From Heterotrichella gracilis (lineage: Eukaryota; Sar; Xanthophyceae; Tribonematales; Xanthonemataceae): DNA of 64,000 nucleotides. Below are positions 23,343-35,600 of the stretch, one piece after another (the stretch's first letter is position 1; each line of letters begins with the position of its first letter). The notes under the pieces were generated by a model, which ran no database searches, had not been told where the DNA came from, and saw nothing but the letters and a program-made list of their open reading frames with translations. The stretch is from NCBI GenBank assembly GCA_032358255.1, contig JAULBX010025164.1:124001-188000 (forward strand). The letters are read 5' to 3'. The position numbers and the translations under genes were made by a program.

Positions 23343-25522
23343 GTGTTTGTCCTCTCAATGTTCAAGCACTGCCTACGAGCATTGGGCCTACTTCATCTCA
23401 ACCAGGTTCTCATATGTCAGCCTCCTCATAAGCCTCCGGCTTGTCCTTGCAAACGCTGCTGGTCACTGACCATCTCACCTTGTACCCAGATAGACAGACT
23501 CTTCGTTCTCACCTGGCCCAGGTCAACGTTGCAGGTAAGATAACATTTGGGTACTGGCAATGTTCTGTGTTGCGACACTGCGTTAAAGGCGAGCAGTTCT
23601 CGTTTAAAAGCCCGACTTGACAGTGTGCTTGCAAAACCTGCTTCACTGTTACACCGTGATTGAACCATCATCTTTAAAGTGACCTTAACATTAGAATTTT
23701 ACATGAGGACCAATGCGGACCACAAGTGTTGAGCTTGCTGTCCCCTTATCAAAGCCTATCATAGCCTGGTTAACCCATTTCACAACCTGCAGGCCCTGCG
23801 GTGGAATTCCATGGATGCCATAGAGGGCAACCTGCTAGCATGTCTCCTTGAGCTTCCAGTGCAAGTGGTGGAGCATGTGGAGGAGGAAGAAGAGGAGGCA
23901 GTGACACAGCATGAAAGGCGCTTGCAGCTGCAGGCATTCCTGGAATGGGGGCTGGAGAGGCCGCCCCGCACTGCAAGCCTGGCTGACCACATTAGGAACC
24001 TCTTGCCTGGGTTCAACATACAGATCCAGTTTCGTGGGGACTTCAGATTCACTGAGACCCTTGGGGTGGGCAGGTTTGGGCAGGTGTGCAGCGTGGTGCA
24101 CAAGCAGAGCGGGGAGGAGTCAGCACTGAAGCTGAGCATCAAGGAGAACGAGGAGGAGGTGCTGAGGGAGGTCTTCATGACAGTCGCCCTCGATGGCTGC
24201 AGCAACGTGGTGCGGTGCAGCGGTGTGGTGGTGGAGGAGGGGACCGGCCGCGTGGTGGGGATGCTGATGCCAAGGTTTCCAGGCAGCGTTGAAGGCCTCT
24301 GGACATAAGGGTGTGCATGCATGGCATTGACAACGTCATAAAAGCGCCTGCAACCCACTGGCTCCAAACTCTGCCCATTGTGAGGGAACGCAGCGCATTC
24401 CCATAAATTTGTCTTTAAAATGCTATTCAATGCAATGCATATGCTAGCTAGGCTGCTGAGCAAACCCCAGTGATTTTCTCCAACAACCAACAAATTTTAA
24501 CCCACCGCACCTCTGTCATTACAGTGGCAAAGAAACACATACTGATCGCCTTCCCTTCATTTTGCCCATTGCAGCGAAGTCAAGGCATTGGCCCTGGCTG
24601 GTGTCACAACCAAGTGGCACCTTGCCAGCACTCTGCTGCAAATCCTCATGGGGGTGCTCAGCGGCTTGGCGCAGGTGCACGAGCGCCACATGGTGCACGG
24701 CGACGTCAAACCCGCCAATGCCCTGTTCCGCTACAGGAAAGGCACTGTGGAGGTGGCGGTGGCAGACCTGGCTGGCGCTGGGCTGGTGGATTACTCCAGC
24801 AGCACGGCTGTGTTCACAATGTAGGTGTCTGCAATGCCAAGGGAGTCGGTTGGATGCTCATCTAATTGACATTTGCACATTCCTTGCATTGCATATATCA
24901 GGCGCAGCGTCCATCAGTCAAATGAATTTTGTCACATAATGGCTAAAACATCATGCTGAGGCCCATTTTTGCGTGAAATCCTGAGCTATTTTTGCTTTGA
25001 TTTTGGTGGCATTTCATTTGTAGGTGGACATTTTGAGCAATTTTGAACAATGCATGCTTCCATAACCAAATTTGCAGCAGCTGCCATAAGTGACAATTAC
25101 AAAAACAAATCACGAAAAAATGTTTTTTCCTTGTCCCGCCACAGCCTGCCTGCCCTATTGGTCTGTGCCCCATTGCCAGGTGGGAGGAGCGGTTTGTTGC
25201 TCCAGAGCTCTCTGACCCAACACTGCTGCATGGGTGCCGGTTGAACGGCGCTGCAGCAGACATGTACGCCTTTGGCAGCTCCATGCGGGGCATGGTGGAG
25301 GAGCTGGCGGCTGTGCTGGGACCCGAATGGGGTGACTTCACCCTTACCATCCAGAAGGTGATGGACCGCTGCATTGTGCAGTCACCTGTCTTGCCATCCC
25401 GGGTCCTGGAGCGCCCTACAGCGCTGGAGGCACTGCATGAACTGCAGGCAGCGAAGGACATGCTGCATGGGAAGTTCCTGGCATTGTCTGGTGACGCTGC
25501 TGGCCACCTGGGTGCGCCCTGA
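23343..25522 (+). CDS. Divergent protein kinase, tandem copy 1 (5' end uncertain)
   Basis: Exons 23343-23534, 23793-24304, 24575-24820 and 25180-25522 match in phase. The domain has a glycine loop (LGVGRFGQV), a candidate beta-3 Lys (ESALKLS), a catalytic loop HGDVKPAN in place of HRDxKxxN, DLAG in place of DFG, VAPE (subdomain VIII) and ADMYAFG (subdomain IX). It is therefore a Ser/Thr-type kinase relative with altered catalytic motifs. The first exon is Leu- and Cys-rich (LRALGLLHLN) and not identified. The donor after 24304 reads ATAAGG where copy 2 has GTAAGG, and without splicing a stop follows at once, so this copy may be truncated or use another route. The stop at 25522 is 5 bases before the start of copy 2. 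Confidence 0.75.
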
Positions 25523-25527
25523 GGTCA

Positions 25528-28103
25528 ATGTCAGACCCTCCTAACCCTCCCGTGGTGGCTGTGGCTGAGGCTGGGGGCCCTGCAGCGCCGATGGCGACGG
25601 CTGTGGAGGCCATTGCAGCTGGGCACGAACAAGCGCTACTGATGGCTCCGCAGATGCGTGATGAGGAGGATTCTGAGGTTACAGAGTATACGCCCTTAGA
25701 GACTGACAAAGGTAACGCCTACACCCATCACCCTTGCACAGGATGGAGAACCAGCCATGCATGTACAGTAAAAGATCAAGACATGGAAGTGAGTGAGAAG
25801 GAGGATGTCCAACAATGTCTGCAGCTGGCACATTATTTATCCAGTGCTGATGAGTCGATCTTGGAAAGCTTTTGCATTTCATAGTAGTCGTTGCATTGGC
25901 CCTGCTTGAAGCACTAGTGATTACAGATCTGTGCATGTATGCATGTGCATGTGCACGTGCACCATCTATGCATGTGCAGGGTATGCCAACCCATGCCTCA
26001 AATATGGGTTAACAATTGTGCCCCCAACAGCAAGGAAGGCATGCTGTGCAATTGCGGATCCGATCGCTACAGTGTACCAATAGCTGTAACCCTGACACCA
26101 GCAAATTTCTCCCCCTCAGCAGACCTCCCCAAGCTGCCAGTGCAAGCGGGGGGGCACGTGGAGGTAGCACGCGAGGCATCGTCTCAGACTGACACCCGCT
26201 CGCCGCTGCGGGCCTTCCTTGATTGGGGGCTGGAGAGGCCAGGCTGCCCCCGCAGTGCCAGCTTTGCGGACTTTGCCAGGAGCGTGGAGCGCATGGGCAG
26301 GGCCTCTGGGTTCCCTGGATCCCGGTTCATCCCCTTTGGGCATGCGGCTGGGGACGTGCAGTACATGGAGGTCACAGATTCGGAAGTCGAGCAAGTCAGC
26401 ATGTGCCCAGAGGGCGACATGCACAAGCGGTTTGTGCTCTGCAACCTGGTGCGCCGTATGGCGCTGATGCCTGGGTCCACCTTCCAGGTCCACTATCTGG
26501 GCGAGTTCAGCCAGACAGGCGCCCTGGGGAGGGGCAGGTATGGGGAGGTGTTCAGCGTGGTGCACAGGCAGTGGGGAGGTGGCAGCCATGAAGGTCAGCA
26601 GAGGAGGGATGAGGACGAGGTGATGCTGGAGGTGCTGAGGACCGCTGCCCTGAACGGCTGCAGCAGCGTGGTGCAGTGCAGCGGCGTTGTTGTGCAGGAG
26701 GGGAGTGGCCGCGTGGTGGGGATGCTGATGCCCAGGTTCCAAGGCAGCGTTGAAGACCTGTGGAAGTAAGGGCCTGCACCCAAGTCACCATATTTAGGAA
26801 GCCCTTGCTGCCCTCATTGTCTTCCGGCCCAAACTGCATCCGTGCCCTGCAACACGTGGAGACTTCATGCAGTGCCACCCCATTGCATGTCCCCAACTTG
26901 CTACCAATTCACCTGTTTAGCCACCTTGAACACACCGCCAGTGCCACCACATGCCACTGGCACTGTTATTATCTATGTTAATGAAATTAAAAAAGTAACA
27001 TTAAGACAATAATAATGCATGTACACAATTTTAAAAAATGACATAATTGATTAAACTTTAACCATCACATGCCACTGACCACCTTGCCTCCGTCCTCCCA
27101 TTGCAGCAACGCCAAGGCGCTGGCGCTGGCTGGCGCCATCACCAAGCGGCAACTTGCCAGCACACTCACGCAAACCCTCATCGGGGTCCTCAAGGGCATG
27201 GCGCAGGTGCGGGAGCGCTGCATGGCGCACGGGGACACCAAGCCCGCCAATGCGCTGTTCCAAATTAGGAACGGCGCACTGGAGGTGGTGCTCGCAGACC
27301 TGGCTGGCGCTGGGATGGAGGATCCCTGCACCCGCACGGCAATATTTGAGATGTAGGTGCCTGCACTGCCGTGGGATTGTGGCGATTGGACATGTGTGTG
27401 GGTGGCACTCGCTGTGGTGAAAATGTACCAAGGCCGTGAAATGCATGAGGCATAACACCTGCAAGCCATTGCATTGGATTCTTCAGGCGTTCTTCAAGTT
27501 GAATTCTGCCTCACATGCTGCACCTGTCCCCGTTTGTGGATAATGTGTGTTCATTTCTAATGTTTATACATGCTCTCAGTCTTTATCTTGAACACAGATA
27601 AAGATTTGCTTTCAAAGTGCGCATCCAGTGGCATGGCGATTGGTAACTGAGAGGAACCGCACACCAGGTCACCTCCTGCAGCAGGTTTAGGGTTTAAACT
27701 TGCTGTGTGTATTTACCCTAAACCCTAAAAAGTGCCAACCCTAAACAGTTCCTCCCTGCCTGTTCTCACTGGTACCCGGCCGTGCGCCATTTGCAGGTGG
27801 GAGCCACAGCACGTGGCACCTGAGCGCTCGGATCCAAGCCTGTTGTTTGGGAGCTACTTCAATGGTGCGGTTGCAGACGTGTACGCCTTTGGCAGCTCCA
27901 TGCAGGGCATGGTGGAGGAGCTGGCGGCTGTGCTGGGGCCTGCGTGGGTCAAGTTCACGCGCGCCATTGAGGCGGTCATGGAGGCCTGCATGGTGAGAGT
28001 CCCTTCGACGCGCTTTAAGAAGCGGCTGACAGCGCTGCAGGCAATCACTCGGCTGCAGGCGGCAGAGCGGCTGTTGGGCGGGGAGTTTCTGACGATGGAG
28101 TGA
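25528..28103 (+). CDS. Divergent protein kinase, tandem copy 2
   Basis: Exons 25528-25711, 26120-26765, 27107-27352 and 27797-28103 splice in phase to 460 residues. It is a paralogue of the upstream kinase: the third exon is the same length (246 nt) and the C-terminal exon is clearly similar (VYAFGSSMQGMVEELAAVLG). Visible motifs are the glycine loop LGRGRYGEV, HGDTKPAN, ADLAGAG, VAPE and ADVYAFG. Where copy 1 has the beta-3 Lys, the frame here reads WGGGSHEGQQ. The expected VAAMKVS is present only in the next frame (26575-26600), so activity is doubtful. An insertion of about 55 residues precedes the glycine loop. The N-terminal exon is Ala/Pro/Glu-rich. Confidence 0.8.
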
Positions 28104-28750
28104 GCGCCCACGTGCCCTTCAGCCCAGGCAAATTACAGCCAGTCCAGGAATTTCTGGGTATGCGTCACCTTAGCACAAGGGTGGGGGGCGAGAGGAAAAT
28201 AACTATCATGCAGTATGCTCCATTCACAGTTTCATGTGGGGAAGACTGGTTGGCAGCACAGAGTAATCATGCAGGGTTATCAGGCGTAAGGCTGACCAGC
28301 AGGCTGTGGTTTCATATATGGTTGACAGGCAGCCTTGTGCTCAGCACAGTGCACCCATGGGCAAATTCTTTGCTGCAGTTGCCATGCGATCATGATCATC
28401 GACAGTTTCCCTGCAGGCTGACTGAACTGCTCCAAATTGGAAAGGAAAGGAAAAGTATGAGCCAACAGCTTTGAGCTCCTAGCAGGATCATGCCAGTGGG
28501 GTGTGCTGTGGAAGACCAGGGGCAGCAGTGCGTGCGCGCAAAGATTGTAGCGTACACAGAAGTTTCCAGTATTTTTTCTTTGCCCAATTGTGATCTTTTG
28601 GTCAGCAGGTGCAGGTACAATACTGCTGGGCAGCAACTTTCACGGTTTTAAATTTCCTACATTTATTTTGCAGTAATTGTGTATTTTTATAACTTTGCAA
28701 TTTGTCGCAGCTTAGTTGCAGCACCGGTGGTCCTTTTCCACTGCCCCTGG

Positions 28751-28758
28751 TATATAAG
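28751..28758 (+). promoter_or_regulatory. TATA-like box
   Basis: TATATAAG stands in otherwise moderate-GC DNA. No gene start can be tied to it, so it may be chance. Confidence 0.2.
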
Positions 28759-29330
28759 GCCTGCGTGGGTCAAGCTGCTATTACTCTGACACTTTGTTCT
28801 AATGGTCATACTTTATAAATGTGCCCCGCAGCGTTAGTCGCCCACCAGTTGCAAGAAACAGCAGCACGTGTAGTGAGCCTGTGTGAGCACCAAGCATGAC
28901 AGTGGTGCCTGCCTACCTACACACGGGTAGGGCATTTTACCCCTTGGCTTGTGCCCTGTGGCCGCAGCTGCCTGCGTGCGCTCGCCACTTATGCTGCTTT
29001 GCTTGTGCAAACCAAACAGCGTTTTGGCAGGTGCACAGCACTCACACAGCAATTCTAGCAACGAACGTGCTTATCTGAAGCTATGCCTCTTTGTTCAACC
29101 AGGCCTGGTTCAATGTAAAATTCTGCTTACTACACACGTCCCTCCAATCATGAGTCATGGACCTGACTTGCGGGTATTCCGGCCCTGCATCTGCAAGATC
29201 TGCATGTGCAGCATCCGCAACTAGCGTATACATTGCCTGCAATTGCCTGCATATGTCATACTCATTGAGTCATCGTATGACCTGCGCAGCGCTGCTCCCG
29301 GAGCCTGCTCCTGCTCCTGCCAGCCCTTAC

Positions 29331-29414
29331 CTGCAGGATCTGCTGCTGCTTTGCCTGCATGGCCAGGCAGATGCACTCCCTGCCAATGCGCACTCTCTTC
29401 TCAGGCCGCGCAAG
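29331..29414 (-). CDS. Possible orphan exon
   Basis: An 84-nt open stretch with an acceptor-like AAAG and a strong donor (CTGCAG|GTAAGG). It encodes a basic, Gln-rich helix (EKRVRIGRE, then MQAKQQQILQ). No neighbouring exon was found. It may be part of an unseen minus-strand gene or a relic. Confidence 0.25.
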
Positions 29415-30426
29415 CTTTAAATAAAATCAAGTGGAGGGGGAGCCAATATTACAGTAAATTTTCAAAATGCTGCATATACAAACGTGTGCCAAGGATCTGG
29501 CTCCGGAAGTCACAACGGTTGGCAACGCAATGCGAGTGAAGACTCTTGGAAGAACAACTAAATTTCAAGCCAAACAGCTTGAGCAGTGCTGTCCACATGT
29601 TCATGCGTAAAAACACCCAGGCATGCTGTGTACATGCCATGCAAGCGTGGCACAAAGCGGTGTGCAAAAACGCATGAAACTGCCTGCCTTCATGCAAGCA
29701 ACTGCCATTGCTTGGCAATGCCATGCCTGTGGGTCCAGTCTTTTAAACCCTGCCAACCCTGCACCACATGCAAAGAGCCCAGCCCTGTAAACCCTAGCCG
29801 CTCTGCTTGTAGCCATAAGCTGTATTCCATGCATGTGAGCGCAGCTCAAACCCTTCTTTAGGGCATGTGCATGTAGCCCTACCCTTGCTTAGGATTTTAT
29901 GCTCTAGTGTGCACTCGCCATGTGGGGTATGCAAGTTGTCCCACTTTTGAACCCGATTCCCTGGCCAACCAACACATTCACAGCGCCTACCTAGTAGTAC
30001 TGAAAAACGCGCCCCGTTGCCAGCTACCTAATTGGCGCACAATCATTGAGAGTGGCTGAACCCCCACGCCATGTCAGGTGGCTCGCCACAAAAATCAATG
30101 CCTCCCTTGCTTGCATTTAGTATCAAACTCCCTACTGCGTTTCGCCATCCCGTGCCACAGTGCATGGGTGCTGAAAGCATGCTGCCTGACGATGAAAATG
30201 GCCAAAGGCATGCTTGCAACCAGATGTAATAAACGCCTCAATGCCCGCAATCAGTAGCGATCAACAACCCCTGCTTGCAATCAGCAATGATGAACACCCC
30301 CCTGCGAGTAATCAGCCACGATAAAGTCTGGCCTGCCTTGATCCCGGCTGCAGCACCCCAACTTCCCACTGGGATTGCCCTGATCCCTGCTGCAACTGCG
30401 CTCATCCCCGCCCTATCACCTCCCCT

Positions 30427-31449
30427 CTACCACCTCTTGCGCCCAAACCCCTTGCCCATGCCAAACTTGGGCCTGAACTTGCCAGCCATGCCAAATTTGG
30501 GGCGCATCTTGCCAAACCCCATCTTGGGGCGCATTTTGCCAAACCCCATCTTGGGCCTCATTTTGCCCATCCCGTACTTGGGCCGCATCTTGCCCATTGC
30601 ATAGCCTGCTGCCATGTACCCCATGGGGCTGGGCCCTGAGTTGTAACCATAGCCGGGCGTGGAGCCCTGGACCACCACTGTTGTGCCTGGTGGTGCGTAG
30701 CCGTACCCTGCACAGGGTAAAGGCCTCATGTCATGACCAAGCCGAATAGCGACGAATGCACGTGATACGCAAATGGGTCCAGGAATAGCGCTAGTGCCAA
30801 TCGCAGATTCACTAGATGCCGCCATTTTCTACAGGGTATTTCAGACAAGCCCCCTGGACCACCACTGTGGTGCCTGGGGGTGCGTAGCTGTACCCTGCAA
30901 CATGGGAGGCTTGGCTTAGGGTTTATGGTTTAAGGTTTAGGGTTGAAGATATCCTTCTCACCAGGTGTGCTTCGGGTGGGCAAAGTAGCTGGCTGCATTC
31001 CTAGGAGGGTGGGACACGCATCCCGGGGCGGGGCTCCCCATTAGCATACACAACTTGGGATTTCACGGCTGCAAGTGGTGCATGTTTCTCCATTTCCTGG
31101 GAAAGTGATCGGGGAGTGGGGCGCAGGCGCCCTACCCTAGAAAACCTAGCAGATCTGGGGAGGGCGGCACAAGTGCCCTACCCTGGAAACCCTAAACCCT
31201 AAAAGCCTGTGCATCGGGCTCACCTGGTGCTGGGGCAGGGTAGGCACCAGGGGGAGGAGCGTAACCCTGGGGTGGAGGGTAGGGCGCTCCGTAGGGCTGT
31301 GCATACCCTTGTGGGGGTGGGGCGTAGCCAGGGGCGCCGTAACCTTGCTGGGGGTAGGGTGCACCGTACCCCTGGGGGGGAGGGCCGCCTGGGTAGGGCT
31401 GTTGCCCTGGGTAGGGCTGCTGCCCCGGGTATCCTTGGGGAGGGTATCC
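30427..31449 (-). CDS. GRP-A3-like XYPPX-repeat protein (5' end uncertain)
   Basis: Two exons, 31449-31224 and 30707-30427, join in phase. The first gives proline/glycine/tyrosine repeats (GYPPQGYPGQQPYPG, then PYPQQGYGAPGYAPPP). The second passes through a short Gly/Ala segment (MGYMAAGYAMG) into a basic tail of KMRPKxGxG units ending GFGRKRW. This layout of XYPPX repeats, a short apolar stretch and a Lys/Phe/Gly tail matches plant glycine-rich protein A3-like proteins, whose molecular role is not well defined. Such repeats are prone to phase separation or membrane association. The first exon starts in phase 0 after an acceptor (CCTACAG), so a short upstream coding exon is expected. Confidence 0.75.
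30845..30900 (-). repeat. Copy of the GRP-A3-like second-exon start
   Basis: ctggaccaccactgtggtgc with its flank repeats 30668-30710 (YGYAPPGTTVVVQG) including the acceptor. It is diverged by a few bases and lies in the intron, followed by a TTTAGGG-like run. Confidence 0.7.
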
Positions 31450-32605
31450 CTGTAGGTGTAGGGTTTTGTTACGGGTGGAGGGCGCTGGGGTGGGTGGGGT
31501 GCCAAACAAGTGCGCGGGTAGCGAGATCTAGGTGCATACAAGACCGCAGGGACAAGTGTGTGCAGCTGGAAGCAGTATGTGGGTAGGCATGGCCCCTTAT
31601 ATCTGTGACTCATGGTGTGAGTAGGCTAGTAACTCTTTGCACATCCCTAGCTAGGCGAGACACCCTGGCATGATAGGGTTGTGCAGCAGATGGTTGTCGG
31701 CATATTGACACGCTTTGATATTCATTTTAGTGACAGTTGCAGCGCAGGAACGACTGTCACAACGCCAGAAAACGTATGGGGTTGCTCTGCTGGGGTGCAT
31801 AGCATGCCATCATTTTTGAGTTGGGGTACACCATTCCCCACCCAGGTAGCACAGCAGTCTACTCACCCCTTGATACCTCGGATCCTGCGCGCAACACGAC
31901 AATAGGGGTTAGTTCAACCTACTTCACCTCGCGCTGAGTGACACGATGTGTGGCTTTGAGTGATGCGTCAAGGAGCCCTCAATTGCCCCGAATAGGTGCA
32001 AGGCATTGGTACGGGATCTGCACCATCTACAGGGCAGTTGGGAAACCTGTGGACCTACGTTTGGAGGGTACATCTCAGCCCGACGAGCTCAGTGGCGTGG
32101 CTTGAGTTGGGTTCCAAGTGGGTTCCGTAGCGAGCACCCGTAGCGCAGACCGTCTGGCGGAGAGGATCACAGGCGAGGTGGAGCCTACCTTCACGTATCT
32201 GTCAGCTGCAAACCTGCAGCGTATTGTGTGAGCACTCTGTCGGAGGGCTGGCTTCTGAGCTGGCTTGCAAGGGCACGTCCAAGGAAATTGAATTTCTATG
32301 TGGGGCTCAAACCCTACATAAGGGTATAGAAATATTTAAACTTTATTGAATTCAAATTTAAACAATTGCATTTTTTTAATAACAAAAAAACGGGGTTCCA
32401 GCTCATCGCGCCCATGTGGCACACGCCGGAGCACTTTGATTCGTCTTTCAAACCCAGTCAGCAGGGCTCTCGTGTACGCCACACACTTTACAAAAGCAAG
32501 CTTTGGTGTGTTGGCATGCTGCAAACCCTCGGTCTACCCACCATGGCCGTGCAATAGCCCCTGCTCGTGGTACCATCACACCCCGGGCTAACACCACACG
32601 GTGCC
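31450..32605. other. No gene recognised
   Basis: This stretch probably holds the 5' part of the GRP-A3-like gene (minus strand) and the promoter and 5' UTR of the Mpv17 gene (plus strand). A four-codon upstream ORF (ATG at 32543, stop TAG) precedes the Mpv17 start. Nothing else is recognised. Confidence 0.45.
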
Positions 32606-35600
32606 ATGTCTGTCCACCGGGCAGCAACCCCTGCCATCCAGGGCAGTGGGCGAGCCCTAACAGGCCTCCCACACCGCGGGGGCGCACCACGCATGCCAGT
32701 ACTGCACCGGGGGCATGCGAGGTCCCATGGGAGACTGGCCTGTGTCGCTGCTAGTGGTTCTGGCAACGGCATCAGCGGGGCTACGCCAGAACCTGTGCGC
32801 TTGCCCAGCAAAGGGGCAAAAAGCGGCAGCCATGGCAGCACCACCCAGTCCTACGCGACAACCTCTGGCAGCAGTGGTAGGACCAGCAGCGATCCTCTGG
32901 ATGCGTCTGCGGGGCCAGCGGTTGCAGCCACGATAGCCAGCGACCCACCTTCCCCTCCAAAGCTGCTCAAGTTTTTGGAAAACGAGGAGCAGGAGTTCAA
33001 CCTGGTGGTGAATGGGGCGCTGATTCTACTGGCGGGGGGTCTAGCAGTGACGAAGTTCGCCACGGCAGACATGAGCCTGTGGCACAAATACGACTCCTGG
33101 GAGGTTCTTGCAAAGCTGCCAGATGCAAATTGGGCGGTGTATGAGCAGGCGCTGGCCTCCAACCCCGTGGCTGCCAAGGTATGTGGAGTTACAACCCCTG
33201 CACCGAAACACCCACGAGGAGGGTACGCTTCGTTGGGGTGTGCTGGAAGGTTCACGGGTGGCAGTTACACACAGCGTTTAAGGCCACAGTCATCACCTTC
33301 GCATCTGCCAGCCTTCTGTGTAAACTTTTAGTGGGTTTGGAGGCGTGTGGCATGTGTCTGCAATGGGGACAGACTGGGGAAGAAGACAGGCACCCTTATT
33401 TATGAACAGCTCCCAAAAGCCACACCAGCCCACTGCCACGATATATAGCACAAAACTAAGCCTGTAGCCTGCAGATGGAATTGCCTGCATCCCACGGGTC
33501 CATGGCGCTCTGTCAAACCCTGTACAACTCTTGTGTACTGCAACCCCTGCAACCAACTTGCCTCGCACAAACCTCTCAGTTTCCACCATGCAAGTGTGCA
33601 CCAGTTTGAGGTGACACCGTTTCAGCTCATAATTACTTCCCACCTGTACACCTTGACACTTCCAGTGCAATGCCCTCCTGTGACTCTCTGTCTACCCAGT
33701 CACAGCAGCTGGCACAAGCGTCTCTAAACTCACCTTGCTTTGCACCCCAATTACTTCCTGTGACACGGGTTCTTAGTGAAATTCCTTTATAAAGCCTCAC
33801 TTTGAACCCTTAAACCTTCCAGTAGGCTAGGCTAGGTGTGGGTCCAGACTCCCAACGAGGCTCTAGAGTCTTGCTGTCATTCATGGGAGGCTTGGGTGTT
33901 CAACCACCTACAAAACCCCACTCCAAAGTCCACCTCCACCTCACCAACCGCAACCCCCTCCCCCACAGGCCTGCATCAGCGGCGCTGTGTACTCTGTGGG
34001 CGACCTGATGGCGCAGATCTACGAGGGCCGGGGCCTCTCGGAGTTTGACAGGGCACGCATCCTGCGCTCGGGCATGTGCGGCTTCTTTGCACACGGCCCC
34101 CTGTCCCACTACTACTACCAGCTGTGCGACTGGTCCTTCTCACACCTCACGGTACGCCCTGGGATTAGGGTTTTGTGATTAGGGTTTAGGGTTTAGGGAA
34201 ACTGCCCCACTACTACGAGCAGCTGTGCAACTGGTCCTTCTCATACCTGACGATACGCTCTGGGGTTTGGGGTTTGGGGTTTGCGGTTTAGAGTTTAGGA
34301 TTTAGAATCTAAGGAAGCTGACCCACTACTACTACCAGCGTGTGCAACTGGTCCTTTTCACACCTCACGGTATGCCCTGTGGTTTATGGTTTTGGGTTGT
34401 AGGGTTTAGGGTTTAGGGTCTAAGGGAACCGCCCCACTACTACTACCAGCTGTGCGACTGGTCCTTCTCACATGTGACGGTACGCCCTGGGGTTTAGGGT
34501 TTAGGGTTTAGGGGAATTGTTCAACGCACACTTGACGGTAAGGGTTTAGGGTTGTGGGGTTTAAAGGTTAGGGAAACAGGCCCTTGGTGCCCCTTCAGGA
34601 CAGAGGGTTGGGTGCATAATACCATGCGCCCTGCATGGCATCCACCCCGCCCTGCCATGCATCCACACGGCCGTGCATGGCATGCACCCATGTCCAGTAT
34701 GCCGCGCAGCAGCAGCGAATTATGTCCCCTACTACCAATATCCATACCTCCCACCACCCACCACCCACCACCCACACACACACACACACACCCTTACCCG
34801 CAGATGGCACCCACCTACCAAGTCCTCCTCAAGGTGGGCGTGGACCAAACCATATGGTCAGTCACATGGAACAGCCTCTACTATGTGCTCCTGGGCCTGC
34901 TCAAGTTTGAGTCGCCGAGCGTCATTGCTCAAACAGTGAAGAGCTCCTGGTGGGACCTGCTCAAGGCTGGGTGGCGGCTGTGGCCCTTTGCACACATCAT
35001 CACATATGGCGTGGTGCCCATTCAGCACAGGTAGGATGAGAGAGGTGGTGGCGTGGGCGATTATCTTGTCATACCATGGCCGGGAAAAGCGCAGGCGCAT
35101 GGAGGCGGCAGCAATTGAAGTGAACATAATTCTCCAGAATACCTAAAATGACCAATCTTACGCTAATCTCTGCCACTGTCAATCTGTGGGGTGCTGTGTC
35201 TTGACACAATTGAGCTGGTGTGGGTGACCATGCTGTCATACTATGGCCAAGAGCAACGCATGGGGATGGAGGCAGCGGCGATTTTAATTGAATATCAATT
35301 TCCCACTATGACATAATTCCGGTAGATTTCCTTCCAAATGTGGCCCAATCTCTGCCTTTTTCACCTCGCAGGGTTCTGTGGGTCGACACAGTTGAGCTGG
35401 TGTGGGTGACCATCCTGTCGTACTACGGCCAAGAGCAGCGCAGGCGGATGGAGGCGGCTGCGGGGGGCAGCAATGTGCCCTCCCAGGTGGCCTGTGCCCT
35501 GCCGGGGGTGGATGGGGAGGGGGGCGACGCAGCGGAGGAGATCCTGCGGGGGATCCAGGTGGGTGTGGGGGTTGGGAGGGGTGTGCGTGGTGATGGTGGT

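Larger units (their letters stand above)
28104..30426. other. No gene recognised
   Basis: No complete gene is supported. A TATA-like TATATAAG lies at 28751-28758. A minus-strand exon-like piece (29414-29331) is listed separately. The rest holds short unconvincing frames. Confidence 0.4.
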
